26,677 nt of DNA from Candidatus Altarchaeota archaeon (GCA_016935655.1 JAFGQM010000029.1:1-26677), one strand, 5' to 3'; positions 1 to 10,282 are shown, counted from the first letter of the stretch. Notes: generated by a model not told the origin, from the sequence alone. Numbers and translations: made by a program.

Positions 1-34
1 CGGTGTGTCCTGGATGTTTAAGAGAGATATAATT

Positions 35-460
35 TTATGGAGTGTTGCCGAAGACCCATCTCAAGACCGCATCCATCTCTTTTGATAGCTTCTCTTTACT
101 CTTTTTGTCCAGGGTTTTTTTGGGTTGTCTCATCCTGCCCCTTTGCCTTATGGCCTCGATGGCTTGAGGAGTGGAGAGGAATCTGATTGCATTGAAGACC
201 TCCCTGTCTACTGTGTTTTTCTTATATTCGGATACGGTGGAATTGAAATACGTGGGGGGTACTACATGCCCGCCGTTTCTGTAGTCCCACCCGTGTTTTT
301 GTCTGAAGTCCCAGACAAGGCCTGATAATGCCTCATGGCTGCGCGCCACGGCCACAAGCCTGTCCCTCTTGGACCTTTTTGACATTATCCCCCTAAGGTC
401 GGACAAGACCGAGTTTGGGTTTCTGTTGGGCCTAGCAAATTTTTTGGTCCTTCTTGCCAT
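35..460 (-). CDS. Hypothetical basic protein, 141 aa
   Basis: I do not recognise this protein. It is very rich in Lys and Arg, most strongly over residues 1-35 and again at about 105-130, with no membrane segment, signal peptide or cysteine. Such a charge pattern suggests a nucleic-acid or ribosome contact, but that is inference only. It is read divergently from rtcB, and the 68 bases between the two starts hold an AT-rich TATA-like element usable in both directions. Two other small basic orphan proteins lie near 13.8-14.7 kb; no convincing sequence similarity to them is visible by eye. The start is the ATG at 458-460. Two open frames on the opposite strand here look like shadows of this gene. 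Confidence 0.6.
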   Translation of the reverse strand: MARRTKKFARPNRNPNSVLSDLRGIMSKRSKRDRLVAVARSHEALSGLVWDFRQKHGWDYRNGGHVVPPTYFNSTVSEYKKNTVDREVFNAIRFLSTPQAIEAIRQRGRMRQPKKTLDKKSKEKLSKEMDAVLRWVFGNTP

Positions 461-493
461 TTTTCTGTTAGGAACTGGAATATCTATGCTTCT

Positions 494-504
494 CTTTATA
501 TATT
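494..504. promoter_or_regulatory. TATA-like element between rtcB and the divergent basic gene
   Basis: The bases CTTTATATATT centre about 30 nt upstream of the rtcB ATG at 529, the archaeal TATA-to-start distance expected for a nearly leaderless transcript. Read on the other strand the same bases give AATATATAAAG about 35-45 nt before the divergent start at 460, so the element may serve both genes. Transcription has not been measured. Confidence 0.5.
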
Positions 505-528
505 ATTCGCACAAAAGCATTGTTGAGG

Positions 529-3483
529 ATGGAAAAAATCGAGGTCAGGCAAACAGAACCGTATGTGTGGGAGGTCCCGAAGAAGGGGGACATGCTAGTC
601 CCGGGAAGGATCTACGGGGACGAGGGTATAATAGGACACCTGCTGCAGGACGTTGAGAAGGGCAAGGAGTGGAACGCCCTTGTCCAGATAGTCAACGTCG
701 CCTGCCTGCCTGGCATACAGAAGGCCTCGTTCGCCATGAGTGATGTCCATCCCGGGTACGGGTTCCCTATAGGCGGCGTGGGGGCGTTTGATACTGAAAC
801 TGGCGTGATAAGTGTAGCGGGCGTTGGATTCGATGTAAATTGTTTATCCGGCGATTCAAAAATCCTCCATGAACACGGCTATACAAAAAGTATAAAAGAG
901 TTTAAGGGCGATTTCTATAAGCAAAGGATAAAATCTACCAATCCTACTCGTAAGATAACTGACACAAGCATAGAAGCTTTTATGCAAATCTCACCCAAGA
1001 AACCTGTGTACGAAGTTGAAACTGAGTCGGGCCGTAAAATCGTCGCAACTGCGGACCATCCGTTTTTTACTTTTAAAGGGATGGTCCCATTGCATGAACT
1101 GAAGGATGAAGCTATTTCTGTATACCCATTCGAAGGGGTTGGATATGAGAAACCAAGTGACGACATAATAGTGTCTAAGGAAGACATACTGGCATTGCCA
1201 CTAAAAAAAGACCTTACCCAGACAGTAGAAGAACTGGATAAAAGAGGGCTCTTACCACTAAAGGTTAATAGTGATAAACTACCATATCTCCTTAAACTAA
1301 TGGGTTTCGTCTATGGAGATGGATGCATGTATTTCACCAAGGGGAAAGGTTCTGTTTGGTTCTATGGCGATGAAGCTGATTTAGAGGATATACAAGAGGA
1401 CATAAAAAAATTGGGTTTCAAAGCATCAAAAATATACTATAGAAACAGAAAGCATTCTATTGATACTATGTACGGTACAGTTAGATTTAGGAGGGTAGAA
1501 AAAAGTATTAAAACTACCAGTAGTTCATTGGTTGCGCTTCTATGGGCCTTGGGTGTTCCTATTGGGAACAAAACTATACAGAACTATACATTGCCTAAAT
1601 GGTTTCTCAGAGGTACGAAGTGGCAAAAGAGATTATTCTTAGCATCCTTCTTAGGGGCTGAATTAAGTGCTCCAAAAACAGTGACTGGACACTATTATAA
1701 TTTCTGCGAGCCGATTCTATCGATGAACAAGAGGGAAAAAAATGTAAAAAGTGGGGAAATGTTCCTGCGCCAAATCAAATCATTACTCGGGGAATTTGAG
1801 GTTAAGTCAAAAATTATTGGAAAGCGACTCGAATATAAAAACAAAAAGGACGAAATATCTATTAGACTCAGACTTCAAATAAGCTCCTCTCCTGAAAATT
1901 TGATAATGTTATGGGGTAGAGTTGGCTTTGAGTATAACAGGAGAAAAAGAGCTTTGGCTTGTGCGGCGATTCAGTATCTTAGAATTAAGAATAAAGCAAT
2001 TAAGATGAGGGAAAATTCGATTAAAGAGGCCCTAAGGCTGAGGAAACTGGATTATGCACCATCCAAGATTTATGAACTGGTAGTGGGCGAATATGTAAAC
2101 AGAAGGTTTGTTGAAAGAACACTTTTTGAAGGTAGGAAAACCTCTTCTAGGATAGCATCCAACTTTATAAAATTTAAGGACTTTTTGAAAACTACTACAC
2201 ACGGCCTAGGCCAAACTGGCCAAGTTTGGGATAAAATCGTGTCGAAGAAGAAAATTGAGTTTAAAGATTACGTTTATGATTTTGCAGTTACCAGCAAGTT
2301 CCACAATTTTATCGCAAATTGTTTTGTAGTCTCAAACTGCGGCGTCAGGACCCTGAGGACGAATCTGGAAAAAAAGGACATAGAAAAAAACAAGGAGAGG
2401 GTAGCTGACACTCTGTTCAAGGTCATACCGGCCGGTCTGGGGTCGACCGGGGACATCAGACTTTCCGTGGACCAGATAGACGAGGTCCTGGTGAAGGGGG
2501 CCGAGTACGCCGTAAATACTGGTTACGGGTTTAAGGAGGATCTGGAGTATACTGAAGAGAACGGGAAGGTCGCCAATGCGAGACCAGAGAACGTCAGCAG
2601 GGAGGCGAAGCAGAGACAGTTCAAGCAGGTGGGCACCCTGGGCAGTGGGAACCATTACCTTGAGGTCCAGTATGTCGAGCAGATATTCGATGAAGAGGTA
2701 GCAAAGGCGTACGGTCTGTTCAAGGACCAAGTGCTGGTCTCCATCCACTGTGGTAGCAGGGCGCTGGGGCACCAGATAGGCACCGATTACCTGAAGACCC
2801 TCGAGGCTGCAAGCAAGAAGTATGGAATCCCAATAAGGGAAAGAGAACTTGTTTGCGCGCCGTTCAAGAGCGAAGAGGGCCAGAAATATTTCACTGCTGT
2901 GAACTGCGGGATAAATTGCGCGTTTGCAAACAGGCAGGCACTGACGCAGCTGACTCGGAGGGGTTTAGAGCAGGCAATAGGCATTGATGAAAAAGAGGTT
3001 AAGGTTTTATATGACATAGGCCACAACACGGCGAAGCTGGAGAGACATGATGTTGACGGAAAGGAAAAGGAGCTCATAGTCCTAAGGAAGGGGAGCACGC
3101 GCGCATTCGGGCCGGGTGTGGACGGCGTCCCGAAGGCCTACAAGAAGGTGGGCCAGCCCGTGCTTGTCGGCGGGACCATGGGGACTGCTTCATACATACT
3201 CCACGGGACTGAGAAAGGGATGAAAGACACCTTTGGCTCAGCCTGCCACGGGGCGGGGAGGAGGATGTCCAGGGAGCAGGCCAAGAGGGAATGGAGGGGT
3301 GATAGGGTGGTGCAGGAGCTGGCTAAAAGGGGCATAATAATCAAGGGGCACAGCCCGGCAGGTGTGGCTGAGGAGGCGCCCGGTGCATACAAGGATGTGA
3401 CTGAGGTCGTGGATGTGATGCACAACTCTGGCATCGCAAGGAAGGTCGCATTCCTTAGACCTATGATTTCTATAAAGGGATGA
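529..3483 (+). CDS. rtcB: RtcB tRNA-splicing ligase precursor containing an intein
   Basis: RtcB is the GTP- and Mn-dependent 3'-phosphate RNA ligase that joins archaeal tRNA exon halves. The N-extein (residues 1-104) ends GVGFDVN and the C-extein (residues 604 to the end) begins CGVRTLR; joined they form about 485 residues, the usual archaeal RtcB length, and restore the DxNCG metal-binding motif. The C-extein keeps GSGNHYLEVQ, SIHCGSRALGH, NCGINCAFANRQ, YDIGHN and the CHGAGRRMSR segment whose His is guanylylated in the family. I chose ATG 529 over an in-frame TTG at 520 because homologues begin close to it and a TATA box lies about 30 nt upstream. The stop overlaps the start of the next gene (ATGA). 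Activity depends on splicing out the intein, because the insertion splits the active site. Confidence 0.95.
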   Translation: MEKIEVRQTEPYVWEVPKKGDMLVPGRIYGDEGIIGHLLQDVEKGKEWNALVQIVNVACLPGIQKASFAMSDVHPGYGFPIGGVGAFDTETGVISVAGVGFDVNCLSGDSKILHEHGYTKSIKEFKGDFYKQRIKSTNPTRKITDTSIEAFMQISPKKPVYEVETESGRKIVATADHPFFTFKGMVPLHELKDEAISVYPFEGVGYEKPSDDIIVSKEDILALPLKKDLTQTVEELDKRGLLPLKVNSDKLPYLLKLMGFVYGDGCMYFTKGKGSVWFYGDEADLEDIQEDIKKLGFKASKIYYRNRKHSIDTMYGTVRFRRVEKSIKTTSSSLVALLWALGVPIGNKTIQNYTLPKWFLRGTKWQKRLFLASFLGAELSAPKTVTGHYYNFCEPILSMNKREKNVKSGEMFLRQIKSLLGEFEVKSKIIGKRLEYKNKKDEISIRLRLQISSSPENLIMLWGRVGFEYNRRKRALACAAIQYLRIKNKAIKMRENSIKEALRLRKLDYAPSKIYELVVGEYVNRRFVERTLFEGRKTSSRIASNFIKFKDFLKTTTHGLGQTGQVWDKIVSKKKIEFKDYVYDFAVTSKFHNFIANCFVVSNCGVRTLRTNLEKKDIEKNKERVADTLFKVIPAGLGSTGDIRLSVDQIDEVLVKGAEYAVNTGYGFKEDLEYTEENGKVANARPENVSREAKQRQFKQVGTLGSGNHYLEVQYVEQIFDEEVAKAYGLFKDQVLVSIHCGSRALGHQIGTDYLKTLEAASKKYGIPIRERELVCAPFKSEEGQKYFTAVNCGINCAFANRQALTQLTRRGLEQAIGIDEKEVKVLYDIGHNTAKLERHDVDGKEKELIVLRKGSTRAFGPGVDGVPKAYKKVGQPVLVGGTMGTASYILHGTEKGMKDTFGSACHGAGRRMSREQAKREWRGDRVVQELAKRGIIIKGHSPAGVAEEAPGAYKDVTEVVDVMHNSGIARKVAFLRPMISIKG
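841..2337 (+). mobile_element. Intein with LAGLIDADG homing endonuclease inside RtcB
   Basis: The 499-residue insert starts with Cys1 (CLSGDSKIL, block A), has the block B motif TADH with His73, and ends HNFIANCFVVSN directly before the extein Cys. Two LAGLIDADG-like helices are visible: LLKLMGFVYGDG at about 150-161 with acidic D160, and LFLASFLGAELS at about 265-276 with acidic E274. Both catalytic acids are present, so the endonuclease may be active. The penultimate residue is Ser, not the usual His. The segment is clearly richer in A and T than the exteins (AAA-type codons dominate), which fits a later arrival. Inteins at this RtcB site are known in other archaea. Confidence 0.95.
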
Positions 3484-3938
3484 GAATGGACGTCAGGGAC
3501 AACATCATCAAGATTCTCGATGAAGCGGGCATAGAATACAAGCTGATGGAGCATGGACATATACACACAAGCAGGGATGCCTCTGCCGTAAGGGGCTGTC
3601 ATCTGTCCCAGTGCACTAAATCTATGATTTTCAAAACGAATGACGAGCAGTTTATTCTGGCCATATGCCCAGGCGACAAGAAAGTCGACATCAAAAGAAT
3701 CGGCGAGCTGGAGGGCAAGAGGAACCTGAGGCTCGCGTCTCCGGAAGAAGTGGAAAAATACGCCGGCTGCCTGGTCGGCTCTGTCGGGCCTTTCGGCATG
3801 AAGACGAAATTCAAGACCTATATGGACAAGGATGTCTTGAAGAACGAGCATGCCTTTTTCTCCATAGGCAACCATAATGAGTCCATCGAAATGAGGTCCT
3901 CCGACCTCGTTAAAATAGTGAATCCAATATTAATCTAA
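3480..3938 (+). CDS. YbaK/ProX-type aminoacyl-tRNA deacylase
   Basis: This 152-residue protein has the size and layout of the YbaK/prolyl-tRNA editing domain, which hydrolyses mischarged aminoacyl-tRNAs in trans. Visible signs are the opening DNIIKILDEAGIEYKLMEHG, the core segment KSMIFKTNDEQFILAICPGDKKVD with the family's Lys in the GDKKVD turn, and the glycine-rich GSVGPFG loop near residues 99-105. The substrate tRNA cannot be told from sequence. The ATG at 3480 overlaps the rtcB stop; an in-frame ATG at 3486 is an equal alternative. Its place behind rtcB puts two tRNA-quality functions in one transcript. Confidence 0.8.
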   Translation: MRMDVRDNIIKILDEAGIEYKLMEHGHIHTSRDASAVRGCHLSQCTKSMIFKTNDEQFILAICPGDKKVDIKRIGELEGKRNLRLASPEEVEKYAGCLVGSVGPFGMKTKFKTYMDKDVLKNEHAFFSIGNHNESIEMRSSDLVKIVNPILI

Positions 3939-3939
3939 G

Positions 3940-4383
3940 ATGGAAGACTGGATAATACTCGGGATAATAGCCTCGTTGTGCTTCGGTGCGTCCGCGGTAG
4001 TGGGCAAGGTCGCTCTCAGCAAGGAATATCTTGGCGTCCCAGTGGGGATTGCTGCCGTCTTCAGCCTTATCGGGATAGCGGTAGTCTTCGGGATGTTCTA
4101 CCTGATCGTGCCAAAGGTGGCTGAGGCGCCCCTGACGAATCTGGGGATTTTGGCTGCCTTGGGCATCGGCCTTCTCTGGGCGACGGGACAGGTGGCCATC
4201 TACTATGCGCTCTCCAAGGGCGCAGAAGTATCTAGACTGACACCCATATTCAACACCAACACCCTTGTGGCTATCTTCCTCGCCATGATACTGCTGCATG
4301 AGCTGCCAAACGCAGGCGACGCTGTCAGGGTGGTAATCGGCGCGATTATGATAATAACGGGTGCGATTATGGTCATCATATGA
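3940..4383 (+). CDS. Half-size EamA/DMT-family transporter
   Basis: This is a 147-residue, very hydrophobic protein with about five membrane helices. It opens EDWIILGIIASLCFGASAVVGKVAL, typical of a single EamA domain, and later has SRLTPIFNTNTLVAIFLA and a closing GAIMIITGAIMVII helix. Full-length drug/metabolite transporters carry two such domains; this one has only one, so it would have to act as a dimer. The substrate is unknown. It starts one base after the preceding stop, and the next ATG follows about 30 bases downstream, so cotranscription is likely. Confidence 0.75.
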   Translation: MEDWIILGIIASLCFGASAVVGKVALSKEYLGVPVGIAAVFSLIGIAVVFGMFYLIVPKVAEAPLTNLGILAALGIGLLWATGQVAIYYALSKGAEVSRLTPIFNTNTLVAIFLAMILLHELPNAGDAVRVVIGAIMIITGAIMVII

Positions 4384-4414
4384 TTTTTCTAACTTCTGCA
4401 GAAAATATAGGGAA

Positions 4415-5293
4415 ATGACTTCTGAACCTCTGGTGTACATAGACGGGAAGTTTTACCCTAAGGGGGATGCAAAGATATCGGTCTTCGACCACGGCCTGCT
4501 TTACGGCGACGGCGTCTTCGAGGGCATAAGGTGCTACAACGGCGTTGTTTTCCGCCTGAAGCAGCACATAGACCGCCTGTATAGCAGCGCGCAGTACATA
4601 AACCTCAGGATACCCGTTTCAAAAGAGGAGATGGGCAAGATAGTCTGCGACACAATCAGGAAGAACGGGCAGAAGGACGCATATGTCAGGCTTGTCGTGA
4701 CAAGGGGCTTTGGGGACCTGGGACTGGATCCGAGAAAGTGCCCGAAGCCGACTACTATATGCATATCGCAGCAGTTCGACCCCCTATACGGGGACATGTA
4801 CGACAAGGGCATCAGCATAGTCAGCGTCGGCGCGAGGAGGATAGCCCCGGATTCGTTTGACGTCAAGGCCAAAACCTTGAATTACCTGAACAACATTCTG
4901 GCCAAGATACAGGCCAATCTAGCGGGCTGCGACGAGGCCTTGATGATGAACAACCTCGGCTACGCCTGCGAAGGGACCGGGGACAACTTTTTCATAGTCA
5001 AGGACGGGAAGATTTACACGCCTCCAACAGAGGCAGGGGTCCTGAGGGGGATAACGAGGCAGGTCGTCTTCGAGATAGCCGACAAATTGAGGACAAGGTA
5101 CACTGAGAAGAATTTGACGCTCTTTGACGTTTATACCGCAGACGAGGCCTTCATGACCGGGACAGCGGCAGAGATAATACCCATAATATGCGTGGACGAC
5201 CGCACCATAGGCGACGGGAAACCCGGCGCCATAACAAAGAGATTGATGGCTGAATTCGTCAAGATCAGAGAGAAGGATGGAACAAAAGTCTGA
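4415..5293 (+). CDS. ilvE: Branched-chain amino acid aminotransferase (PLP fold type IV)
   Basis: The enzyme transfers the amino group between Val, Leu or Ile and 2-oxoglutarate. The 292-residue length fits the family. Class IV signs are FDHGLLYGDGVFEGIRCYNG at about 24-43, the PLP Lys in VKAKTLNYLNN (K153), and EGTGDNFFIVKDGKIYTPP after it. A longer reading starting at 4361 overlaps the previous gene; the ATG at 4415 gives MTSEPLVYIDGKF, the usual family start. A D-amino-acid or aminodeoxychorismate-lyase relative is the main alternative, but GDGVFEGIR and the length favour IlvE. Confidence 0.9.
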   Translation: MTSEPLVYIDGKFYPKGDAKISVFDHGLLYGDGVFEGIRCYNGVVFRLKQHIDRLYSSAQYINLRIPVSKEEMGKIVCDTIRKNGQKDAYVRLVVTRGFGDLGLDPRKCPKPTTICISQQFDPLYGDMYDKGISIVSVGARRIAPDSFDVKAKTLNYLNNILAKIQANLAGCDEALMMNNLGYACEGTGDNFFIVKDGKIYTPPTEAGVLRGITRQVVFEIADKLRTRYTEKNLTLFDVYTADEAFMTGTAAEIIPIICVDDRTIGDGKPGAITKRLMAEFVKIREKDGTKV

Positions 5294-5585
5294 AAAGATA
5301 ATACATTGGATCAGGGGGTTGCCAGATCCCCTGCATGTCGAGCTGAAAGACGACCACAAGAGGCTGTTCCATATGACGTGGGTGGGGGTAACGATCGTGC
5401 TGATACTGTTGTTGGCCGTGGTGGTATTGCTCGTGGGCTGGCCTGGCGGCCCTATCAACGATGTCACGATAATCGCGCTTTTGGCGATATTGCTATGCTG
5501 GATCCTTATCGAACGGTCCAGAATTGAGATAAAAGAGGCCAAACCCGAGAAAACGAAGAAGGTAAAAAAGCCAAAGAAAGGCTAG
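5277..5585 (+). CDS. Small membrane protein with two helices, 102 aa
   Basis: I do not recognise it. A soluble N-terminal stretch of about 33 residues is followed by two hydrophobic segments (about 34-54 and 61-80) and a basic Lys-rich tail ending KKVKKPKKG. The charge pattern suggests that the tail faces the cytoplasm. It overlaps the end of ilvE by 17 bases, with AGAAGG just before the ATG, so it is probably translated from the same message. Its stop overlaps the stop of the convergent pterin gene. Confidence 0.6.
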   Translation: MEQKSEKIIHWIRGLPDPLHVELKDDHKRLFHMTWVGVTIVLILLLAVVVLLVGWPGGPINDVTIIALLAILLCWILIERSRIEIKEAKPEKTKKVKKPKKG

Positions 5586-7066
5586 AATCCCTCATCCTGC
5601 CTATATGTTTTGCCCAGCTTCAGGCAGATCTCCGCCTTTGCCAGCTCCCTGCCCAGGTAGTTAGCATGGCTCAAGTCCGAGACCAGGCCGCGCTTTATTA
5701 TCTCCTTTGAGATGTCCTCGGCGTTTGCACCTTCAAGAATGGTTTCATACCCCCTCCTAAAGAGCGCAGCGATTATCCTTTTCTTTTTGAAGTCGACGAA
5801 TATGTGGAAGCAGCCCTTTGGGTCGATCTTGAATTCCTCGCTTGAAGGCCTGACTGATTCTGCGCGCGCAAGTTGTGGTTGGTAGGCATCAGTCTTGCTC
5901 TTTGCTAAAAATGCGTCTATGCCCAGGTCCTTGGGAAGGGCCTTCTTGAAGTCTGCCAGGAAGTTCAAATCCAGGCTTCTCCTCAGTTCGCTCACAGCGT
6001 TCCTGGTTTTCACGCTGTTCTCGGTGGTCAGAAGGAATGACACGCCCAGCTCGACTGCCGCGGAGGCTAGTAGTGCGTTCATGCCCGGGGAGTCGGCATC
6101 CATGAGCTCGGTCATGTTCCCGACGCCCATCATCAGCGCTGTTCCAGGCTCGGCTTCCTTAAACTTCAGATAGCTGCCGAGGGAGGAGACTGTGTTGAAA
6201 GGTGGCTCCAATATAGGATCTGCCACGAGTTTTCTGAAACCAAGCTTCTTAGCTTTTTCCAGGTTTTCCGAGAGCGAGGTTAACTTCTGTTTTGGGACTG
6301 CGCCCGTGGAAGGCGAACCCGGGAGGACCACGTATGCCACTCCCTCCGTTGCTTTGACCCTGCCCATGTTTGCAGAGTCCAAGCTGAGGACCATGTCGGC
6401 GCCTGCGTCAATGCCCGCGTTTATCTCGTCGGGATTTAAGGAATCTATGCTCACCGGAGCCTCCAGCTCATTTTTCAGTTTTTTGATGATCTCTGGGATA
6501 TTTTGGAGGTCGTCCTCGCCGGAGATGCAGCCGACGTCAATGATGTCTGCTCCGGATTTGAGATAGTACCGTGCTCGCGCAAGGTTTTCCTCCAGCGAGA
6601 GTCGGGGAGCATCGACGATCTCCGCTATTATCTTGGGCGGGAAGCCGGGGCCTACTTTCAAATTCCCTACCTTGAATTTCTCTTTTCTTTGTTCGACAAT
6701 CCCCGATGCCTCTTTTAAATCCTCTTCCCCCTTTTTCAATAAAAGTAAATCTGCAGGCTCAGTCTTGGAGAGCTCCAGGCCTTTCCCCAGGACTTCTTCC
6801 AGGTCAGAAACATGGCGTGGGCCCTTAAAACATTGGACACCCAATATTTGCTCTATTTTCCTCAGATCCAGCCTGGCAGAGCCAGGAAAAATGATCCTGC
6901 CGTATGCGCGCAAGTCCGGTTTTTTCAGGCTTTCCAAAACTGTTTTCTCGGCAATGAACAGGGCGACGGAGACCGGCAGGACCTGTACGTCTGCATCAAA
7001 CCTGCCCGCAACCTTCCTGACGGCGGCTTCTGCAAGTTTTCCTGTGACAAGGAGTGTTTTTATCAT
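5582..7066 (-). CDS. Dihydropteroate-synthase-like protein of H4MPT-using organisms
   Basis: The 494 residues show three parts: an N-terminal domain of about 140 residues, a pterin-binding TIM-barrel region (about 145-385) and a C-terminal domain of about 80 residues. The barrel carries GADIIDVGCISGEDD and APVSIDSLNPDEINAGIDAGADMVLS in the positions of the dihydropteroate synthase DVGG and SIDT-like motifs. This arrangement matches the dihydropteroate-synthase-related family known from methanogens (MJ0107 type) and H4MPT-using methylotrophs. A role in methanopterin biosynthesis is proposed for the family; the exact reaction is unsettled as far as I know. It diverges from ribD, and its neighbours Fae-Hps and MtdB use the same cofactor. 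Confidence 0.85.
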   Translation of the reverse strand: MIKTLLVTGKLAEAAVRKVAGRFDADVQVLPVSVALFIAEKTVLESLKKPDLRAYGRIIFPGSARLDLRKIEQILGVQCFKGPRHVSDLEEVLGKGLELSKTEPADLLLLKKGEEDLKEASGIVEQRKEKFKVGNLKVGPGFPPKIIAEIVDAPRLSLEENLARARYYLKSGADIIDVGCISGEDDLQNIPEIIKKLKNELEAPVSIDSLNPDEINAGIDAGADMVLSLDSANMGRVKATEGVAYVVLPGSPSTGAVPKQKLTSLSENLEKAKKLGFRKLVADPILEPPFNTVSSLGSYLKFKEAEPGTALMMGVGNMTELMDADSPGMNALLASAAVELGVSFLLTTENSVKTRNAVSELRRSLDLNFLADFKKALPKDLGIDAFLAKSKTDAYQPQLARAESVRPSSEEFKIDPKGCFHIFVDFKKKRIIAALFRRGYETILEGANAEDISKEIIKRGLVSDLSHANYLGRELAKAEICLKLGKTYRQDEGF

Positions 7067-7151
7067 TCAGAGTGCCCAAACAATTATTTTTCGGTTGAGT
7101 GTTAAATATCAGTTTAATATCTCTATTTCTTCATTATTTCTCAATAATATC

Positions 7152-8249
7152 ATGGCTTCTGACGAATTCTACATGCATAAGGCCCTAGAGCTGGCCGAGA
7201 AAGGGGTTGGGGATACGAGCCCGAACCCTGCTGTCGGGTGCGTTATTGTCAAAGGCGATAAAATCGTCGGGCAGGGCTACCATGAGAAGGCCGGGCTGCC
7301 CCACGCGGAGGTCAACGCGCTTAAGGAGGCCGGGGAAAATGCAAATGGTGCGACCCTGTATGTCACGCTCGAGCCCTGCGCGCACTATGGAAGGACGCCC
7401 CCATGCACGGAGGCTATAAAGCTAGCTGGGGTGAAAAAAGTGGTCGCGGCGGTCATAGACCCGAACCCTCTAGTGTCGGGCAGGGGGGTGGCAGAGCTCG
7501 TAAACTCAGGTATCAAAGTCAAAACCGGGATTCTGGAAGAGGAGGCCAGGAGAATAAACGAATCCTACGCAAAGTTCATAACCACTAAGATGCCTTTTGT
7601 CATCGCAAAAGCCGGGATGAGCATAGACGGCAAGATAGCCACCAGGACGGGGGAGTCCAGGTGGATAACCGGCGAGGAGGCCAGGGAGTACGTTCATGGG
7701 TTAAGGAGCAGAGTAGACGCTATCGTGGTCGGGCTCGGGACAGTGTTGAAGGACGACCCTGAGCTGACTGCAAGGCCTGCCGGCGGGAAGGGGAAGAATC
7801 CGAAAAGGGTAGTGGTCGACACCGAACTCAGGATTTCGAAAAAATCACGGGTCCTGGACAAAGAGGCGGGGACTATAATCGCCACCACGAAAAAGGCCAG
7901 CAAAAGCAGGATAGATGAGTTTGAGGGCATAGGGATCAAGGTCATTGTAGTGGGCGAGAAAGATGGTGGAGTGGACCTCAAAGAGCTCGTGACCGAGCTA
8001 GGCAAGATGGAGGTTACCTCATTGCTGATAGAGGGCGGCGGCGAAGTGCACGCTTCAGCCCTGAAGGCAGGCATAGTGGACAAGGTTTTATTTTTCATAG
8101 CCCCAAAGATTATAGGAGGAAGGGACTCGGTTAATGTAGTTGGCGGCCAGGGTATAGATTCCTTAAAAGACGCAATCAAGATTGCAGACTCTAAGATAAC
8201 CAAGATGGGGGATGACTATCTGTTCGAAGGCTACATAAAAAATGTTTGA
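7152..8249 (+). CDS. ribD: Bifunctional riboflavin deaminase/reductase RibD
   Basis: RibD performs the second and third steps of the bacterial riboflavin route: pyrimidine deamination, then side-chain reduction. The deaminase half has HAEVNAL (His51, Glu53) and [12 protein letters not shown] (Cys76, Cys85), the zinc site. The reductase half (about 148-365) begins [20 protein letters not shown] and includes [12 protein letters not shown]. The 365-residue length is typical. The open frame extends far upstream on the strand opposite the pterin gene; ATG 7152 is chosen because [18 protein letters not shown] is the standard RibD start. The two-domain bacterial form is unusual for archaea, which mostly use a separate reductase. 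Confidence 0.93.
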   Translation: MASDEFYMHKALELAEKGVGDTSPNPAVGCVIVKGDKIVGQGYHEKAGLPHAEVNALKEAGENANGATLYVTLEPCAHYGRTPPCTEAIKLAGVKKVVAAVIDPNPLVSGRGVAELVNSGIKVKTGILEEEARRINESYAKFITTKMPFVIAKAGMSIDGKIATRTGESRWITGEEAREYVHGLRSRVDAIVVGLGTVLKDDPELTARPAGGKGKNPKRVVVDTELRISKKSRVLDKEAGTIIATTKKASKSRIDEFEGIGIKVIVVGEKDGGVDLKELVTELGKMEVTSLLIEGGGEVHASALKAGIVDKVLFFIAPKIIGGRDSVNVVGGQGIDSLKDAIKIADSKITKMGDDYLFEGYIKNV

Positions 8250-9435
8250 CTCGATTGAAGAGGCGATAGGGGACATAAATAAGGGCAAGATGGTGGTTGT
8301 AGTAGACGACGAGGACAGGGAGAACGAGGGCGATCTTGTAATGGCCGCAGAAAAGGTGACCCCAGAGGCGATAAACTTCATGAGCAAACACGGCAGGGGG
8401 CTAGTCTGCCTGCCCATGACCGGGGAACGGCTGGACGAGCTGCACATACATACGATGGTGGCCGACAACACGGACAAGAAAGGAACTGCCTTTACGGTTT
8501 CCATAGATGCGCGCGAGGGGACATCCACAGGAATCTCAGCCCATGACAGGGCGTTGACTATAAAAAAGGCGATAGACCCGAAAGCTACCTCCAAGGATTT
8601 CACCCGGCCAGGCCATGTGTTCCCGCTGAGGGTAAAGGAGCGCGGGGTCCTAAGACGGGCTGGGCATACGGAGGCCGCGGTTGATTTAGCCAGGCTGGCT
8701 GGTCTGTATCCGGCTGGGGTAATATGCGAGATAATGAATGAAGACGGGACAATGGCTAGAGTGCCGGAACTCAGGGAATTCGTGAAAAAGCACAATCTGA
8801 AACTGATTACGATAAAGGACCTGATACACTACAGGCTGAAAAACGAGAAACTTGTTAAGAGGATTAGCGAGGCAAGACTGCCTACTAAATACGGTGAATT
8901 CAAGATTATTGTCTATGAGTCAACGCCGGAACAAAAGACGCATGTGGCGTTGGTCAAAGGGAACATAGCAGACAAAAAGGACGTCCTGGTAAGGGTGCAT
9001 TCAGAATGTCTAACGGGGGATATATTCAAGTCCCTGCGCTGCGACTGCGGTGACCAGCTGGAGCGCGCGCTTGAGCTCATCAGCAAGGAGGGCCAGGGGG
9101 TATTCCTGTATATGAGGCAGGAGGGTAGGGGCATAGGCCTGGAGAACAAGATAAAGGCATATGCCCTTCAGGAAAAAGGGTTGGACACTGTAGAGGCTAA
9201 TGAAGCCTTGGGCTTCAAGGCGGATCTGAGGGATTATGGCATCGGAGCGCAGATACTTGCCGACCTGGGGCTATCCAGCATAAGGTTGCTCACAAACAAC
9301 CCGAAAAAGATCGTGGGACTGGAGGGCTATGGTTTGGGGATTGTTGAACGGGTACCACTGTTCATAAAACCGCGTAAGGAAAACAGGAGATATATAAAGA
9401 CTAAGATAACCAAATTGGGGCACCTGCCAGAATAG
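8242..9435 (+). CDS. ribBA: RibBA: dihydroxybutanone-phosphate synthase and GTP cyclohydrolase II
   Basis: The N-terminal half (about 1-200) makes 3,4-dihydroxy-2-butanone 4-phosphate from ribulose-5-phosphate; it has [10 protein letters not shown] and [10 protein letters not shown]. The C-terminal half (about 207-397) opens the GTP ring; it has the zinc cysteines 256, 267 and 269 in [19 protein letters not shown], the [10 protein letters not shown] loop and [12 protein letters not shown]. Both active sites look complete. The start overlaps the ribD stop by 8 bases. Fused RibBA is the bacterial arrangement; archaea usually have separate RibB and a different (type III) GTP cyclohydrolase. Confidence 0.95.
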   Translation: MFDSIEEAIGDINKGKMVVVVDDEDRENEGDLVMAAEKVTPEAINFMSKHGRGLVCLPMTGERLDELHIHTMVADNTDKKGTAFTVSIDAREGTSTGISAHDRALTIKKAIDPKATSKDFTRPGHVFPLRVKERGVLRRAGHTEAAVDLARLAGLYPAGVICEIMNEDGTMARVPELREFVKKHNLKLITIKDLIHYRLKNEKLVKRISEARLPTKYGEFKIIVYESTPEQKTHVALVKGNIADKKDVLVRVHSECLTGDIFKSLRCDCGDQLERALELISKEGQGVFLYMRQEGRGIGLENKIKAYALQEKGLDTVEANEALGFKADLRDYGIGAQILADLGLSSIRLLTNNPKKIVGLEGYGLGIVERVPLFIKPRKENRRYIKTKITKLGHLPE

Positions 9436-9514
9436 TCAACAGCTGTCGGCCTGGAGGCTGGTTACTAAAAATCGGAAAGTCATAGGGTTCGAATAATTAG
9501 GGGGACATTTTTAA

Positions 9515-10241
<727 letters not shown>

Positions 10242-10282
10242 TTCATTTTAATTGTTGAAAAAGTAAATTAAGGGGGTTTAAT

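Noticed and set aside
125..656. Forward open frames opposite the basic gene, one with a hydrophobic stretch
   Set aside because: They overlap the minus-strand gene and the rtcB start in other frames; the hydrophobic run is a mirror of Lys/Arg codons on the opposite strand.
6633..7151. Long upstream extension of ribD
   Set aside because: It runs antisense through the pterin gene and has no RibD-like residues; ATG 7152 gives the standard start.
7067..7151. FMN riboswitch or flavin-regulator operator upstream of ribD
   Set aside because: The 85 AT-rich bases are too short for an FMN riboswitch. The near-repeat TTAAATATC/TTTAATATC is a plausible promoter, but nothing ties it to a flavin regulator.
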